DNA from: Dehalococcoidales bacterium
GTDB taxonomy: Bacteria > Chloroflexota > Dehalococcoidia > Dehalococcoidales > RBG-16-60-22
Direction: 5' to 3'
Assembly: GCA_002688435.1 (NCBI GenBank)
Contig: NZCW01000009.1
Coordinates: 1-53,879, forward strand
DNA length: 53,879 bases
The number at the start of each line of letters is the position of its first letter. The first letter of the stretch is position 1. Positions 8,420 through 17,071 of this stretch are shown piece after piece. Both the position numbers and the translations under genes were made by a program. The notes under the pieces were generated by a model, which saw only the letters and a program-made list of their open reading frames with translations, searched no databases and was not told the origin of the DNA.

Positions 8420-8446
8420 TCCCCCTCCCGAGGAGGGGGGTTTTTT
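8420..8446 (+). terminator. Intrinsic terminator after the cobalamin riboswitch
   Basis: CCCCCTCC, loop CGAG, GGAGGGGG-type stem at 8421-8440 followed by six T (8441-8446). This is a strong intrinsic terminator and the probable off-state of the riboswitch. Confidence 0.85.
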
Positions 8447-8478
8447 ATATTCAAGAAATACTACTCACGGAGGTACTG

Positions 8479-8798
8479 ATGAAAAATAACTGCGCTGACT
8501 GGCGGCCATCTACCTAGTTTCCGTCATATTACTATTTCCCGGCATCGCCTGCGCGCCATCCGCCGAGGAGACGATCTCATCTCCAGTGGAAATCACCGAC
8601 CGATTGGGCCAAGTGGTGATGAAACCCGATATCGGCGGCTACAGCACCCCGAACACAGAAGTCATTACCGTGGGAAATATCGGGGAGGTCTACGGAATGA
8701 AAGACTACGTTTATACCCACCCAGTCAATGGCTTTCCCGTTATTCTGCTTGATACTAGTAATAACCGGTCGGCCAACACCAAAGGAGGTACGACTTAA
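8479..8798 (+). pseudogene. Decayed lipoprotein, BtuF-like N-terminus
   Basis: An ATG at 8479 with GGAGG upstream reads 12 codons to a TAG. A one-base shift near 8500 restores a lipoprotein signal peptide, AAIYLVSVILLFPGIACAPS, with a lipobox Cys, then EITDRLGQVVMKP, which resembles the N-terminal start of cobalamin-binding BtuF or other metal-chelate binding proteins. The frame ends at 8798 after only about 100 residues, against about 300 for BtuF, so the middle and end are missing. First gene under the B12 riboswitch, hence a lost corrinoid uptake protein is plausible. The second half (GNIGEVYGMKDYVYTHPVNG) is not recognised, so a short novel lipoprotein is an alternative. Confidence 0.5.
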
Positions 8799-8800
8799 CA

Positions 8801-9736
8801 ATGGTGGACATTCTGCTGATGTTACTCCTGGCCATAGCCATTGATTTAGCCTTGGGTGAGCCGCCCCACTTCATCCACCCGGTAGTGTGGCTAGGCAAGG
8901 TTACCTCGTTTCTGGAAAAGGGTGGGCATGACAAGCCTCACGTGTTTCAATTTCTCTACGGGACAGGCATGGTCCTAATCACCGTGGCACTCTTTACCGC
9001 ACCGGTCTACTTCCTGCTGTTTTACCTAAAGGACATCAGCTTCCCTGTCTATGTGGCTATCGGGGCGTTACTACTCAAGACCACCTTTTCCCTGGAAGAG
9101 CTGCGGAGGGCAGCGCTCAGGGTCAAGAGATTTTTAATTGAGGATAAACTCGCAAAAGCACGCTTTGAACTACGGGCGCTGGTCAGCCGCGATACCAAGG
9201 ATTTACCCAAGCCACTGCTGGTCTCCGCCGCCGTGGAATCAGTGGCCGAAGGTACCGTTGATAGTTTTGTGGCCCCGCTGTTCTATTGTCTACTTTTCGG
9301 CATCCCGGGGGCGATGGCCTATCGAGTGGTCAACACCCTAGACGCTATGGTGGGCTATCACGGGAAATACGAATACTTGGGTAAGTTCGCCAGCCGGCTA
9401 GATGATATTCTTAACTTCATACCGGCCCGGCTAACGGCAGGGCTGCTGGTCCTAGCCGCCTTCCTGTCCCGAAGAGACCGGCGGGCAGCTTGGCGGGTGG
9501 CCCTCAGCGAGCATACCAAAACGGAGAGCCTTAACGCCGGCTGGCCAATAGCGGCGGTGGCCGGCGCCCTAAACGTACAGCTGGATAAAGCGGGACATTA
9601 CCGACTGGGAAAACCAGCGGTACCGCTGGTACCGGAGACCATCAGTGCTTCTTTGCAGCTGATGCAAATTACGGCCTCGGCTTGGGTATTGATATGCTTA
9701 ATAACGGGAGTGATTTACCATGTCGCTACGGCCTAG
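8801..9736 (+). CDS. cbiB: Adenosylcobinamide-phosphate synthase CbiB
   Basis: 311 residues, normal for CbiB, the membrane enzyme that joins adenosylcobyric acid to aminopropanol phosphate. It starts IDLALGEPPHFIHPVVWLGK, the classic CbiB opening, and has hydrophobic segments near residues 3-20, 55-75, 80-95, 165-185 and 280-305. The conserved stretch AVESVAEGTVDSFVAPLFY with AYRVVNTLDAMVGYHG identifies the family, and WPIAAVAGALNVQLDK is the C-terminal signature. AAAGGAGG lies 12 bp upstream. It overlaps cobD by 17 bp and is the first intact gene after the cobalamin riboswitch. Confidence 0.95.
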   Translation: MVDILLMLLLAIAIDLALGEPPHFIHPVVWLGKVTSFLEKGGHDKPHVFQFLYGTGMVLITVALFTAPVYFLLFYLKDISFPVYVAIGALLLKTTFSLEELRRAALRVKRFLIEDKLAKARFELRALVSRDTKDLPKPLLVSAAVESVAEGTVDSFVAPLFYCLLFGIPGAMAYRVVNTLDAMVGYHGKYEYLGKFASRLDDILNFIPARLTAGLLVLAAFLSRRDRRAAWRVALSEHTKTESLNAGWPIAAVAGALNVQLDKAGHYRLGKPAVPLVPETISASLQLMQITASAWVLICLITGVIYHVATA

Positions 9737-10814
9737 ACCGGAGATAGAAAACCTCAAAGCCTGTCCCCACGGCGGCTTAAACTACGCCGAGCTGGAAGCG
9801 TCGGGGCTTACCTCGGAGGCTGTCCTTGATTTCAGCGTCTGCACCAATCCGTTCCCACCTCCACCCCGGGTAAGGAAAATGCTCCACACTGCGGCCATCG
9901 GACAGTACCCTGATTCCGAGACGACCGAGATCAGAGGACGCCTCTCGGAGCGCCTAGCCGTGCCGCGGGATAACATCATCGTCGGGAGCGGCACCACAGA
10001 GCTCATCCGCCTCATTGCCTTGGCCTACTTCCAGCCAGGAGACCGCATCCTGTTATTTCAACCGACCTACGGCGAGTATGAAATGGCCTCCCTGATTACC
10101 AGCGCGGAACCGGTCAAGCAGAAGCTAAAGGCGGAAGACAATTTTACCCCCAGGCTGGCCGAGACCATTGAGCTTATTAGGCGACACCACCCCCGGGCAG
10201 CTTTTATCTGTAACCCCAATAACCCCACCAGTAGATACCTCTCCCGCCAGGAGGTGGAAACGGTGCGGGACGCCCTCGGAGACGCCCTACTCATAATTGA
10301 TGAGGCTTATGTTAATTTCACCCTGGGAAGCTGGTCTTCCATCGACCTGATTTCAACAAGCAATGTGGTTATTTTGCGATCCATGACCAAAGACTACGCG
10401 TTGGCCGGACTGCGCCTCGGCTACGCCATTGCCCGCCGGGAGATTATCCACAGCCTGCGCCAGGTCTGCCCGCCGTGGAACGTCAATGTCATGGCCCAGA
10501 AAATGGGTGCCGCCGTCCTCAGCGAAGCGGACTACCTCGAGCAGAGTCAACAGAAAATAAGCCGGGCCAAGGAGTTCCTCGTCGGCGAGCTTTCCCAACT
10601 CGGTTACCAGATACTACCTTCGGAAGCCCACTTCTTCCTAGTCAGGGTAGGTAATGCCCGTGAGTTCCGCACTGCCCTGCTCAAACACGGTATCCTAGTG
10701 CGGGACTGTGCTTCTTTCGGGCTGCCTGAGTATATCCGCCTGGCCCCACGCACCATGCCCGAATGCCGGAAGTTTATCACTGCTATTGTCCGTGTTTTAA
10801 GCCAGATTAAATAA
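9720..10814 (+). CDS. cobD: L-threonine-O-3-phosphate decarboxylase CobD-like PLP enzyme
   Basis: 364 residues, fold type I PLP enzyme of the histidinol-phosphate aminotransferase/CobD group. CPHGGLNY near the start is typical of CobD, which makes aminopropanol phosphate for the CbiB step encoded just upstream. The cofactor-binding features are visible: VGSGTTELIRL, CNPNNPTSRYL, LIIDEAYVNF (PLP-binding Asp) and the Schiff-base Lys in LRSMTKDYALAGLRLGY near residue 226. The gene overlaps cbiB by 17 bp, and cobT follows at once. Histidinol-phosphate aminotransferase is the alternative reading; the operon context favours CobD. Confidence 0.88.
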   Translation: MSLRPRPEIENLKACPHGGLNYAELEASGLTSEAVLDFSVCTNPFPPPPRVRKMLHTAAIGQYPDSETTEIRGRLSERLAVPRDNIIVGSGTTELIRLIALAYFQPGDRILLFQPTYGEYEMASLITSAEPVKQKLKAEDNFTPRLAETIELIRRHHPRAAFICNPNNPTSRYLSRQEVETVRDALGDALLIIDEAYVNFTLGSWSSIDLISTSNVVILRSMTKDYALAGLRLGYAIARREIIHSLRQVCPPWNVNVMAQKMGAAVLSEADYLEQSQQKISRAKEFLVGELSQLGYQILPSEAHFFLVRVGNAREFRTALLKHGILVRDCASFGLPEYIRLAPRTMPECRKFITAIVRVLSQIK

Positions 10815-10830
10815 TATAATGGGAGCCCAG

Positions 10831-11889
10831 ATGAATAGACTTGCCGATATTATTAAGATGATAAAGCCCCTAGACGAGAAAGCGATGAGCCAGGCACAAT
10901 CAAGGCAGGACACACTGACCAAACCGCCGGGCAGCCTGGGACGGCTGGAAGAGCTTTCGGTGCAGCTTGCTGGCATCCAAGGGAAAGTCATGCCTCAGGT
11001 CAAAGATAAAGTCATCATCATCATGGCCGGTGACCACGGAGTGGTCGCCGAGAAGATTGGCAACTGGCCCCAGACAATTACTGCCCAGATGGTGGCTAAT
11101 TTTCTGCGCGGCGGGGCCGGCATAAACGTGCTAGCACGCCAGATCGGGACCAGAATTACCGTAGTTGATATGGGAGTGGCCTCCAATCTAAAACAGGACC
11201 CTTGTCTCCTATCACGGAAGATTAGTCCGGGCACATGGAACATGGCCCTCGGCCCAGCGATGACCCTCGAACAGGCAGTACGGGCTGTGGAGACGGGCAT
11301 CGAAGTCATGACCGCCGAGGTAACCAGGGACCTTGACATCGTCGGCACCGGGGATATGGGCATTGGCAATACCACGGCCAGCAGCGCCATTTGCGCGGCG
11401 ATAACCGGAAAACCAGTGGCCGAGGTTACTGGCCAGGGCACCGGCCTAGACGACAGCCAATTAGAACACAAAATAGCGGTCATTGAGAAAGCTCTGGCGG
11501 TGAACCACCCCGACCCGGCCCAACCTCTGGACGTACTGGCTAAAGTAGGCGGCTTTGAAATCGGCGGGCTGGCCGGAGTGATGCTAGCCGCCGCCGCCCA
11601 CCGTATACCGGTAGTGGTTGACGGTTTTATCTCCGGGGCGGCCGCCCTTATCGCCACCGCCCTGGCTCCGGGACTCAAAGACTTTATCATCCCCGCCCAT
11701 ATTTCTACAGAAGCCGGCCACCAGGCACTACTGAAGCACCTAGGATTGAAACCTCTGCTGAACCTGGGACTGCGTTTGGGGGAGGGCACCGGAGCGGCAT
11801 TAGGCATATTCCTAGTGGAGACAGCCGCCCGGATGCTAGCGGAGATGACTACCTTCGCCGAGGCCGGTGTCTCCGAAGAGAGCAAATAA
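10831..11889 (+). CDS. cobT: Nicotinate-nucleotide:dimethylbenzimidazole phosphoribosyltransferase CobT
   Basis: 352 residues, the normal CobT length. It activates the lower-ligand base for the nucleotide loop. Recognised motifs: LTKPPGSLGRLEELSVQLAG, IIIMAGDHGVVAEKIG, the GDMGIGNTTASSAI phosphate-binding loop, and GEGTGAAL with the catalytic Glu near the C-terminus. A frame ATG exists at 10819, but the ATG at 10831 has GGGAG at proper spacing and is the more likely start. It sits between cobD and the PP-loop gene in the riboswitch operon. Confidence 0.95.
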   Translation: MNRLADIIKMIKPLDEKAMSQAQSRQDTLTKPPGSLGRLEELSVQLAGIQGKVMPQVKDKVIIIMAGDHGVVAEKIGNWPQTITAQMVANFLRGGAGINVLARQIGTRITVVDMGVASNLKQDPCLLSRKISPGTWNMALGPAMTLEQAVRAVETGIEVMTAEVTRDLDIVGTGDMGIGNTTASSAICAAITGKPVAEVTGQGTGLDDSQLEHKIAVIEKALAVNHPDPAQPLDVLAKVGGFEIGGLAGVMLAAAAHRIPVVVDGFISGAAALIATALAPGLKDFIIPAHISTEAGHQALLKHLGLKPLLNLGLRLGEGTGAALGIFLVETAARMLAEMTTFAEAGVSEESK

Positions 11890-11929
11890 GATAAGCGACG
11901 TTGTTAGCCAAGAATATCGGGAGGGCAAG

Positions 11930-12454
11930 TTGAACCAAATCTTCAGCTCGTGGAGCGGCTGTAAAGACTGCTACCTAGCCGCTTACCGGACATCAGCCAA
12001 CAGAATGAAAGTCCGCTACCAGGGCAACACAGTAACCGAAGACGACCAACGTACCTGCAGCCACAGTCTGCCGGCCGGCATAATACGGCTGCAGGCACGG
12101 ACCACACATCCCACCTGTAAAGCAGCATTTACAAAGATGCTCCGGCACTTCAGGCAAGAGGAGATTGACGGCGGCGTCTTCGGCGATATTGCCTTTAACA
12201 AGCACCGGAAATGGATTGAGCGGGTATACCAGGCCGCCGACTACGCCTACGCCGACGCTGATATCACCGGGCAGCTGACGGAACTTAAAGAGATAAAGGG
12301 TGTTACTCCCTACGGCGAAGCCGAGGAGTACCACACTCTAGTGACTGATGACCCCTTCTTCCAAAAACGATTGGAAATATTGAAAACCAAGAACGCACTG
12401 AGAGAAGAGCACTGGTTCTTGGAAATCTTAAAAGCCGACCTGGAAGGTAGATAA
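11930..12454 (+). CDS. Shortened PP-loop ATPase of the diphthine-ammonia ligase family (B12-cluster type)
   Basis: The open frame runs from a GTG at 11867 inside cobT, but the TTG at 11930, with GGGAGGG upstream, makes the protein begin at the family's normal place (NQIFSSWSGCKDC), giving 174 residues. The PP-loop that usually reads SGGKDS is SGCKDC here. GGVFGDIAFNKHRKWIERV and GVTPYGEAEEYHTLVTDDPFF match the later blocks of the family, but the PLW-containing segment that normally lies between them, about 45-50 residues, is missing in frame. Bacterial members often sit in corrinoid gene clusters; the reaction there is not established. Function may be lost or changed. Confidence 0.7.
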   Translation: MNQIFSSWSGCKDCYLAAYRTSANRMKVRYQGNTVTEDDQRTCSHSLPAGIIRLQARTTHPTCKAAFTKMLRHFRQEEIDGGVFGDIAFNKHRKWIERVYQAADYAYADADITGQLTELKEIKGVTPYGEAEEYHTLVTDDPFFQKRLEILKTKNALREEHWFLEILKADLEGR

Positions 12455-12462
12455 TTTTGGAC

Positions 12463-13977
12463 ATGTCCCGGACCTTAATGATACAGGGTACCTCGTCATC
12501 GGTAGGGAAGAGCATCTTGGTCACCGCCCTCTGTCGCATTCTCCGGCAGGACGGACTCCGGGTAGCGCCGTTCAAGGCGCAGAATATGTCGCTCAACTCT
12601 TTCGTCACCGAGGAAGGGGAAGAGATGGGACGCGCCCAAGTGGTACAGGCGGAGGCGGCGGGCCTCAAGCCCATCGTAGACATGAACCCGGTCCTCCTGA
12701 AACCGGAGACGGACCGCCGCTGCCAAGTAATCGTACACGGCCGGGTGTCACGGACAATCTCCGCCGATAACTATTACCGCCACACCCCATCCTTACTGAA
12801 AGCGGTAGCCAGCTCGCTGCGCCGTCTTGACTCCACCTATAATACCATAATCATCGAGGGGGCGGGCAGTCCCGCCGAGATAAACCTCAGGGATAGAGAA
12901 ATCGCCAATATGCGAGTGGCCCGGCTGACTAAGGCCCCCGTCCTCCTAGTAGGAGACATTGACCGGGGTGGCGTGTTCGCCTCCCTTATCGGCACTATGA
13001 CCTTACTGGAAGAGACTGAGCGACATTATGTCAAGGGTTTTATCATCAACAAGTTCCGCGGCGACCCGGGACTACTCAGACCCGGTCTCGAGTTCCTGGA
13101 GAAACAGACCGGCAAGCCTGTCTTGGGGATAATCCCCTACTTCAAGAATATCCAGATTGCCCAGGAGGACTCGGTCTATCTCGATGACCGGCGGGAGAAC
13201 CAGCCGTCAGCCGACTTGGACATTGCTGTTATCCACCTACCGCACATCTCCAATTATGATGATTTTGACCCGTTAGAAGAAGATGGTTGTCGGGTACGCT
13301 ATATCACCCCCCCGGCGGAACTTGGCAAGCCGCACCTTATCATTCTACCAGGCACCAAGAGCACCATCAGTGACCTTACTTACCTCCGCCGCTCGGGACT
13401 GGCTGAGGAAATCTCCCGACAGGCCGGAGAGAACACGCCGGTTATCGGTATCTGTGGCGGCTACCAGATGCTAGGCCGGAGCATTCTCGACTCATCGGGG
13501 GTAGAGTCAGCCGAAGAAGAGGCTCTAGGGCTGAGGCTACTCGACGTAGCGACTGACTTTGTCCCGGAGAAGCTCACCAGCCAGGTCAGGACCAAGATAC
13601 TGGCCGACCGGGGGCTGCTGGCCGGCATGAAGGGACAGGAACTGGTGGGCTATGAGATACACATGGGGCAGACCAGTGGTGGTAAAGAAACCAGCGCCTT
13701 CCAAGTCCTGGAAACGGTACGGGGGGCAGCGGACTCTTACGACGGCACGCTTAACCACCAGGGCACCGTCCTGGGGACTTACCTGCACGGTCTATTCCAC
13801 AACTTCGGCTTCCGACAATCTCTGCTGGCCAACCTGCGGCGGCACTGGGGTCTACCGATGAGAAAGACCGGTGTCCCGGCAAGCACCGAGCAGCAGTATG
13901 ACCGATTAGCCGAGCTGGTCCGCCGCAACCTTAATATGGCCGCCGTTTATGAAATAATGGAGAAGGGTATTAAATGA
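12463..13977 (+). CDS. cbiP: Cobyric acid synthase CbiP/CobQ
   Basis: 504 residues from the ATG at 12463 (the frame opens at a TTG six bases earlier). It amidates the corrin side chains b, d, e and g using glutamine. The dethiobiotin-synthetase-like ATPase half shows MIQGTSSSVGKSILVTALCR and PFKAQNMSLNSF; the class I glutamine amidotransferase half shows the nucleophile Cys in VIGICGGYQMLG near residue 330 and the His in LGTYLHGLFHN near 440. It follows the PP-loop gene closely and overlaps cobU by four bases (ATGA). Having CbiP means the cell can act on cobyrinate-level intermediates, not only on cobinamide. Confidence 0.95.
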   Translation: MSRTLMIQGTSSSVGKSILVTALCRILRQDGLRVAPFKAQNMSLNSFVTEEGEEMGRAQVVQAEAAGLKPIVDMNPVLLKPETDRRCQVIVHGRVSRTISADNYYRHTPSLLKAVASSLRRLDSTYNTIIIEGAGSPAEINLRDREIANMRVARLTKAPVLLVGDIDRGGVFASLIGTMTLLEETERHYVKGFIINKFRGDPGLLRPGLEFLEKQTGKPVLGIIPYFKNIQIAQEDSVYLDDRRENQPSADLDIAVIHLPHISNYDDFDPLEEDGCRVRYITPPAELGKPHLIILPGTKSTISDLTYLRRSGLAEEISRQAGENTPVIGICGGYQMLGRSILDSSGVESAEEEALGLRLLDVATDFVPEKLTSQVRTKILADRGLLAGMKGQELVGYEIHMGQTSGGKETSAFQVLETVRGAADSYDGTLNHQGTVLGTYLHGLFHNFGFRQSLLANLRRHWGLPMRKTGVPASTEQQYDRLAELVRRNLNMAAVYEIMEKGIK

Positions 13978-14546
13978 AGTTGAAGAGCACGTTGCTCCTC
14001 GGCGGCGCCCGCAGTGGGAAAAGCCACTTCGCCCAAGCGCTGGCTTTCAAATCAGACCAGCCAGTGCTTTTCGTGGCCACCGCCGAGCCCGGTGACGAAG
14101 AAATGAGACAGCGCATTGAGGAGCACCAGAAGGTAAGACCTTCTACCTGGCAGACTCTTGAGGTTACCACCCATATCGGCCGCCAGATTGCCCAAGAAAT
14201 CGGGCCAGCACAAACGGTCATCGTAGACTGCGTCACCCTGTTGGTGAGCAACATTTTCGCTCAACACGGTGACCCTAATAGTGAGTCAGTGGATGCATCG
14301 CTCATTGAGCAAGAAGTCGTCGCTGATATTAATGAACTGATTGATTGTCTGGACCGGACCAACGCCCGCTTCATCATAGTCACCAGCGAGGTTGGCCTCG
14401 GATTGGTGCCACCCAATCGGTTGGGCCGGCTGTACCGTGATTTCCTAGGAAGAGCAAACCAGATGTTAGCGCAGCGCGTTGACGAGGTCTACCTGATGAC
14501 GGCGGGGATGCCACTACGGATAAAGCCGGCCGACACGCACGGGTAA
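13974..14546 (+). CDS. cobU: Adenosylcobinamide kinase / guanylyltransferase CobU
   Basis: 190 residues, typical for CobU/CobP, which phosphorylates adenosylcobinamide and then transfers GMP to it. The P-loop is LLLGGARSGKSHFAQALA, the Walker B-like VIVDCVTLLVSN follows, and the guanylyltransferase signature reads VTSEVGLGLVPPNRLGRLYR with GRANQMLA after it. Last gene of the riboswitch operon, overlapping cbiP by four bases and ending two bases from the convergent DUF362 gene, so there is no room for a separate terminator. Confidence 0.95.
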   Translation: MKLKSTLLLGGARSGKSHFAQALAFKSDQPVLFVATAEPGDEEMRQRIEEHQKVRPSTWQTLEVTTHIGRQIAQEIGPAQTVIVDCVTLLVSNIFAQHGDPNSESVDASLIEQEVVADINELIDCLDRTNARFIIVTSEVGLGLVPPNRLGRLYRDFLGRANQMLAQRVDEVYLMTAGMPLRIKPADTHG

Positions 14547-14547
14547 G

Positions 14548-15690
14548 TCAGGACTCGGACATAATTTCCGTGAGTTTGTGGAGCACGTCTTCCCGGGTCG
14601 GTGGGCAGCCCCCTACTAGGTCCGGAACATTATCGCCCTCGACTAATGCGCAGTCACCCACCAGCAGGCAGCCCTTGTCTTTCCTCGACTCAGGCGCCTC
14701 GCCCAAGTATATTCGAAGAGGTCGCTTTAGCTTTATGCCGCGCTCGCCAAGCAGCAAGAGACCGGAAACGAGAGGGATAAAACAGCCGGTGCATGCTTTA
14801 TCAATACCTACTATTTCCAGTAACGGGAACATCTGCCGTAGTTCCTCTTGTGGCAGTCTGACCCGGAGCTTCATGTTTTTCAACTCCTCGCCAACGATAT
14901 CCAGTCGGGTGAGGTCGCTTTCCCCCAGTCCCACCGCTGCTCCCAAGGTGACCGTACGCACTTCCGCCGGGTCTATACCCATAAGTGCACAGCCCACGGC
15001 GTCTACCGCCACGATATCCGTACCGGCGATAAGCAGACCGATACCGGGTTGCTTATCGCCGGAATAACCGACATTACCGATGGTTTTGGCCGTACCGTCA
15101 ATAATATTGAGGGTCGGTCTGATTATCCGGTTCAGCTCAGTGATAGCCCGGGACAGGTCTTCGCGGTGGAAGCGCGGCTTATCTTCCCGCTTGAGACAAC
15201 CTTTCAGGTTCTTCATGGCCAAGGTAACGGTAGTCTGGTAGTGCGTTTTCAGCGCCGGCAGGTTAATGAGCTTATCACAGTTGAAGGCAAACTCGGTCAC
15301 CCGGAACTCCCTAGGACAGCCAGGTATTCCCCGAAACGTCCGGTAGTCATGTTCGTCAAAGAGCACCCATTCTATCCCCAAGTGCGCCGCCACCTCACTG
15401 ACGCCAGTAGTGGTAAAACATTCCCGGAGACGTGATTCGGGCTGGTAGTAGCTGGGGCCATCCCCGATTATCACCCGATCCGCGCCGCACTCCAGGCAAT
15501 AACGGGCTACCGCTTCCATAATTCTGGGGGTAGTTATCTCGCCACTGTCCGGGTCCTGCGGCTCAAGCAGGTTGGGCTTGAGGAGCACGCTGTCACCTGG
15601 GCTGATGAATTTCTCGCCGAGACCGGCAATTACCTTGGTGAGCGCAATGTAAGGGTCTTTTTCCGCCCGGGTAATGGAAACTCTAGCCAT
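14548..15690 (-). CDS. DUF362 family protein
   Basis: 380 residues. Motifs of the DUF362 family are visible: SVLLKPNLLEPQDP, YCLECGADRVIIGDGP, the INLPALKTHYQTTVTLAMKN core, and IAGTDIVAVDAVGCALMG. The C-terminus has a single Cys in KACTGCFIPLVSG plus a later Cys pair, not a full ferredoxin 8-Cys set. Members are cytoplasmic and mostly of unknown role; some are linked to iron-sulfur enzymes. It is convergent with cobU and the closest gene upstream is DUF1893. No function is assigned. Confidence 0.85.
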   Translation of the reverse strand: MARVSITRAEKDPYIALTKVIAGLGEKFISPGDSVLLKPNLLEPQDPDSGEITTPRIMEAVARYCLECGADRVIIGDGPSYYQPESRLRECFTTTGVSEVAAHLGIEWVLFDEHDYRTFRGIPGCPREFRVTEFAFNCDKLINLPALKTHYQTTVTLAMKNLKGCLKREDKPRFHREDLSRAITELNRIIRPTLNIIDGTAKTIGNVGYSGDKQPGIGLLIAGTDIVAVDAVGCALMGIDPAEVRTVTLGAAVGLGESDLTRLDIVGEELKNMKLRVRLPQEELRQMFPLLEIVGIDKACTGCFIPLVSGLLLLGERGIKLKRPLRIYLGEAPESRKDKGCLLVGDCALVEGDNVPDLVGGCPPTREDVLHKLTEIMSES

Positions 15691-15754
15691 ATACTCTCTT
15701 CCTTCATCGGAAGTTCGATTCGGTCTAATCTTATTTTATCCATAATACCCTCAC

Positions 15755-16183
15755 TCAGTTCATCCTCTGAGAGCGTGGTTCATTAACCAGGTTCAGCATT
15801 ACTTGATAAAATTCCTCCGGCTCTTTACCTATAGAAAGTCTCTCCATAGGACACATATCCGTACCGTCAGGTCTCTGAATACAGGGCACAATTTCTGTAA
15901 AGTAGTATGCAATACCGTGTTCTTTAAGCGTCCCGATGGCGAGCTGGCTGCCCATAGGACTGTAGGCTTCCCGGCAACCGGCCCTGACGAAGAGCAGGGC
16001 AGCAGCGTTACCAATTATTTTATCAAACACCACCACCTGCCGGTACCGAGAGGCAAAGCGGTCAAGGTACCCCAGTAAGGGCAACAGGCGGTCCTTGTTG
16101 GAAAAAAAGACCAGCCGGTCACCCTGATATACCTGGAGAGTATCACCACTCACCAAGAATTTTTGGAAGAGACCGGCATACAT
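15755..16183 (-). CDS. DUF1893 family protein
   Basis: 142 residues with the pattern of the DUF1893 fold: TLQVYQGDRLVFFSNKDRLL, then VVVFDKIIGNAAALLFVRAG, GAMGSQLAIGT-like turn (SPMGSQLAIGTLKEHGI), and a Cys-containing tail IQRPDGTDMCPMERL. It resembles a small deaminase-like fold, with Cys in the tail matching the usual C-P-x-E motif. It starts at the base after the ECF gene's stop (TAG then ATG), so the two are translated in tandem. Function is unknown for the family. Confidence 0.75.
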   Translation of the reverse strand: MYAGLFQKFLVSGDTLQVYQGDRLVFFSNKDRLLPLLGYLDRFASRYRQVVVFDKIIGNAAALLFVRAGCREAYSPMGSQLAIGTLKEHGIAYYFTEIVPCIQRPDGTDMCPMERLSIGKEPEEFYQVMLNLVNEPRSQRMN

Positions 16184-16774
16184 CTAAAGCCATCTACCAC
16201 TCGAGGTTTTTGTCGCCAGCCAGATAAGTGCCGGTATTGAAGCCAACTGAATAGCTATGCCCGGCCATCCCTGTCGCATCACCACCCAGACGGCCAAGAA
16301 AGGATTTGCCTCCAGACCGATGGGACTGAAAACTCTGCCGACCACAACATGTATTACTAGAACACTGAGCAGGAGCGCCAACCGCCCGGCGACCATGGCA
16401 CCTAAGAGTGCCCATATCACCCGCAGATTAAGTTCCTCCCGCAGTATCCCGGAAACTAGACCATAGACGGCAAGTTCAACCAAGATTTGTGGTAAGATCG
16501 CCAGCACCGGCGCACCCGATACCGCGTAGCTGGCCAGAGGAGCAAACAAGCCGACAAGTAATCCGGCCCTCCAGCCAAAGAGTAACCCAGCCGCCAGCAC
16601 AAAGATATGCATCGGCAGAAAGGTAGGGCCGGCTAGGTGGAACTGGTGGAAAGCCCAAGGAGTAAATACCGCCAAGGCAACGAGAACAAAAGTAAATACA
16701 TAACTACGGATATCGGTGTACATCAGCACCGCGGGAAAAGTTTGAGGCTTAGCTATGGCAATCCCGTTAATCAT
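16184..16774 (-). CDS. ECF-type transporter substrate-binding (S) component
   Basis: 196 residues with about six hydrophobic segments, the usual size for an S component, the membrane subunit that captures a vitamin or metal and docks onto a shared energising module. Segments are at roughly residues 27-47, 55-70, 75-95, 98-120, 125-150 and 165-190. GPTFLPMHIFVLAAGLLFGW followed by GLLVGLFAPLASYAVSG is the S-component-like core. AAGGAGG precedes the ATG. No AAA or T subunit is present in the window, so it must share a module encoded elsewhere. The substrate is not readable; a promoter is at 16849-16877. Confidence 0.75.
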   Translation of the reverse strand: MINGIAIAKPQTFPAVLMYTDIRSYVFTFVLVALAVFTPWAFHQFHLAGPTFLPMHIFVLAAGLLFGWRAGLLVGLFAPLASYAVSGAPVLAILPQILVELAVYGLVSGILREELNLRVIWALLGAMVAGRLALLLSVLVIHVVVGRVFSPIGLEANPFLAVWVVMRQGWPGIAIQLASIPALIWLATKTSSGRWL

Positions 16775-16848
16775 TACTGACCTCCTTACACTTTCGAAAA
16801 TATCAGGCGGGGTTTTTCTGACCTGCTAGTTATCTATTGATGCATATA

Positions 16849-16877
16849 TGATAAAACTTCGACTCATTGGTTGTCAA
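16849..16877 (-). promoter_or_regulatory. Candidate promoter of the ECF/DUF1893 operon
   Basis: On the minus strand TTGACA (16877-16872) is followed after 17 bp by TTATCA (16854-16849). A plus-strand TTGACA at 16884-16889 is back to back with it, making a near palindrome, but no good -10 follows on the plus side. The rest of the 297-bp gap (16775-17071) shows no gene. Confidence 0.45.
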
Positions 16878-17071
16878 ACCTCAGGTTGACACTTTTCGTA
16901 TTACGAAGTAGGACCAGACGAAAGCCATCGAGTAAAGTCAGACACCCTGAATAAATTCCCGCAGACCGTCCATTACCGGCGGCTTCGCCGCGATTCCGCA
17001 GTCTCTCGGCTATACGCACGCCGTAATACGCTAAACCTTGAAGATAAAAAAATGAGCCAAGGAGAACTAAA

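Noticed and set aside
10995-11885. 296-codon minus-strand frame opposite cobT
   Set aside because: Pure shadow of cobT; Pro/Ser/Ala-rich, no motif, no ribosome site.
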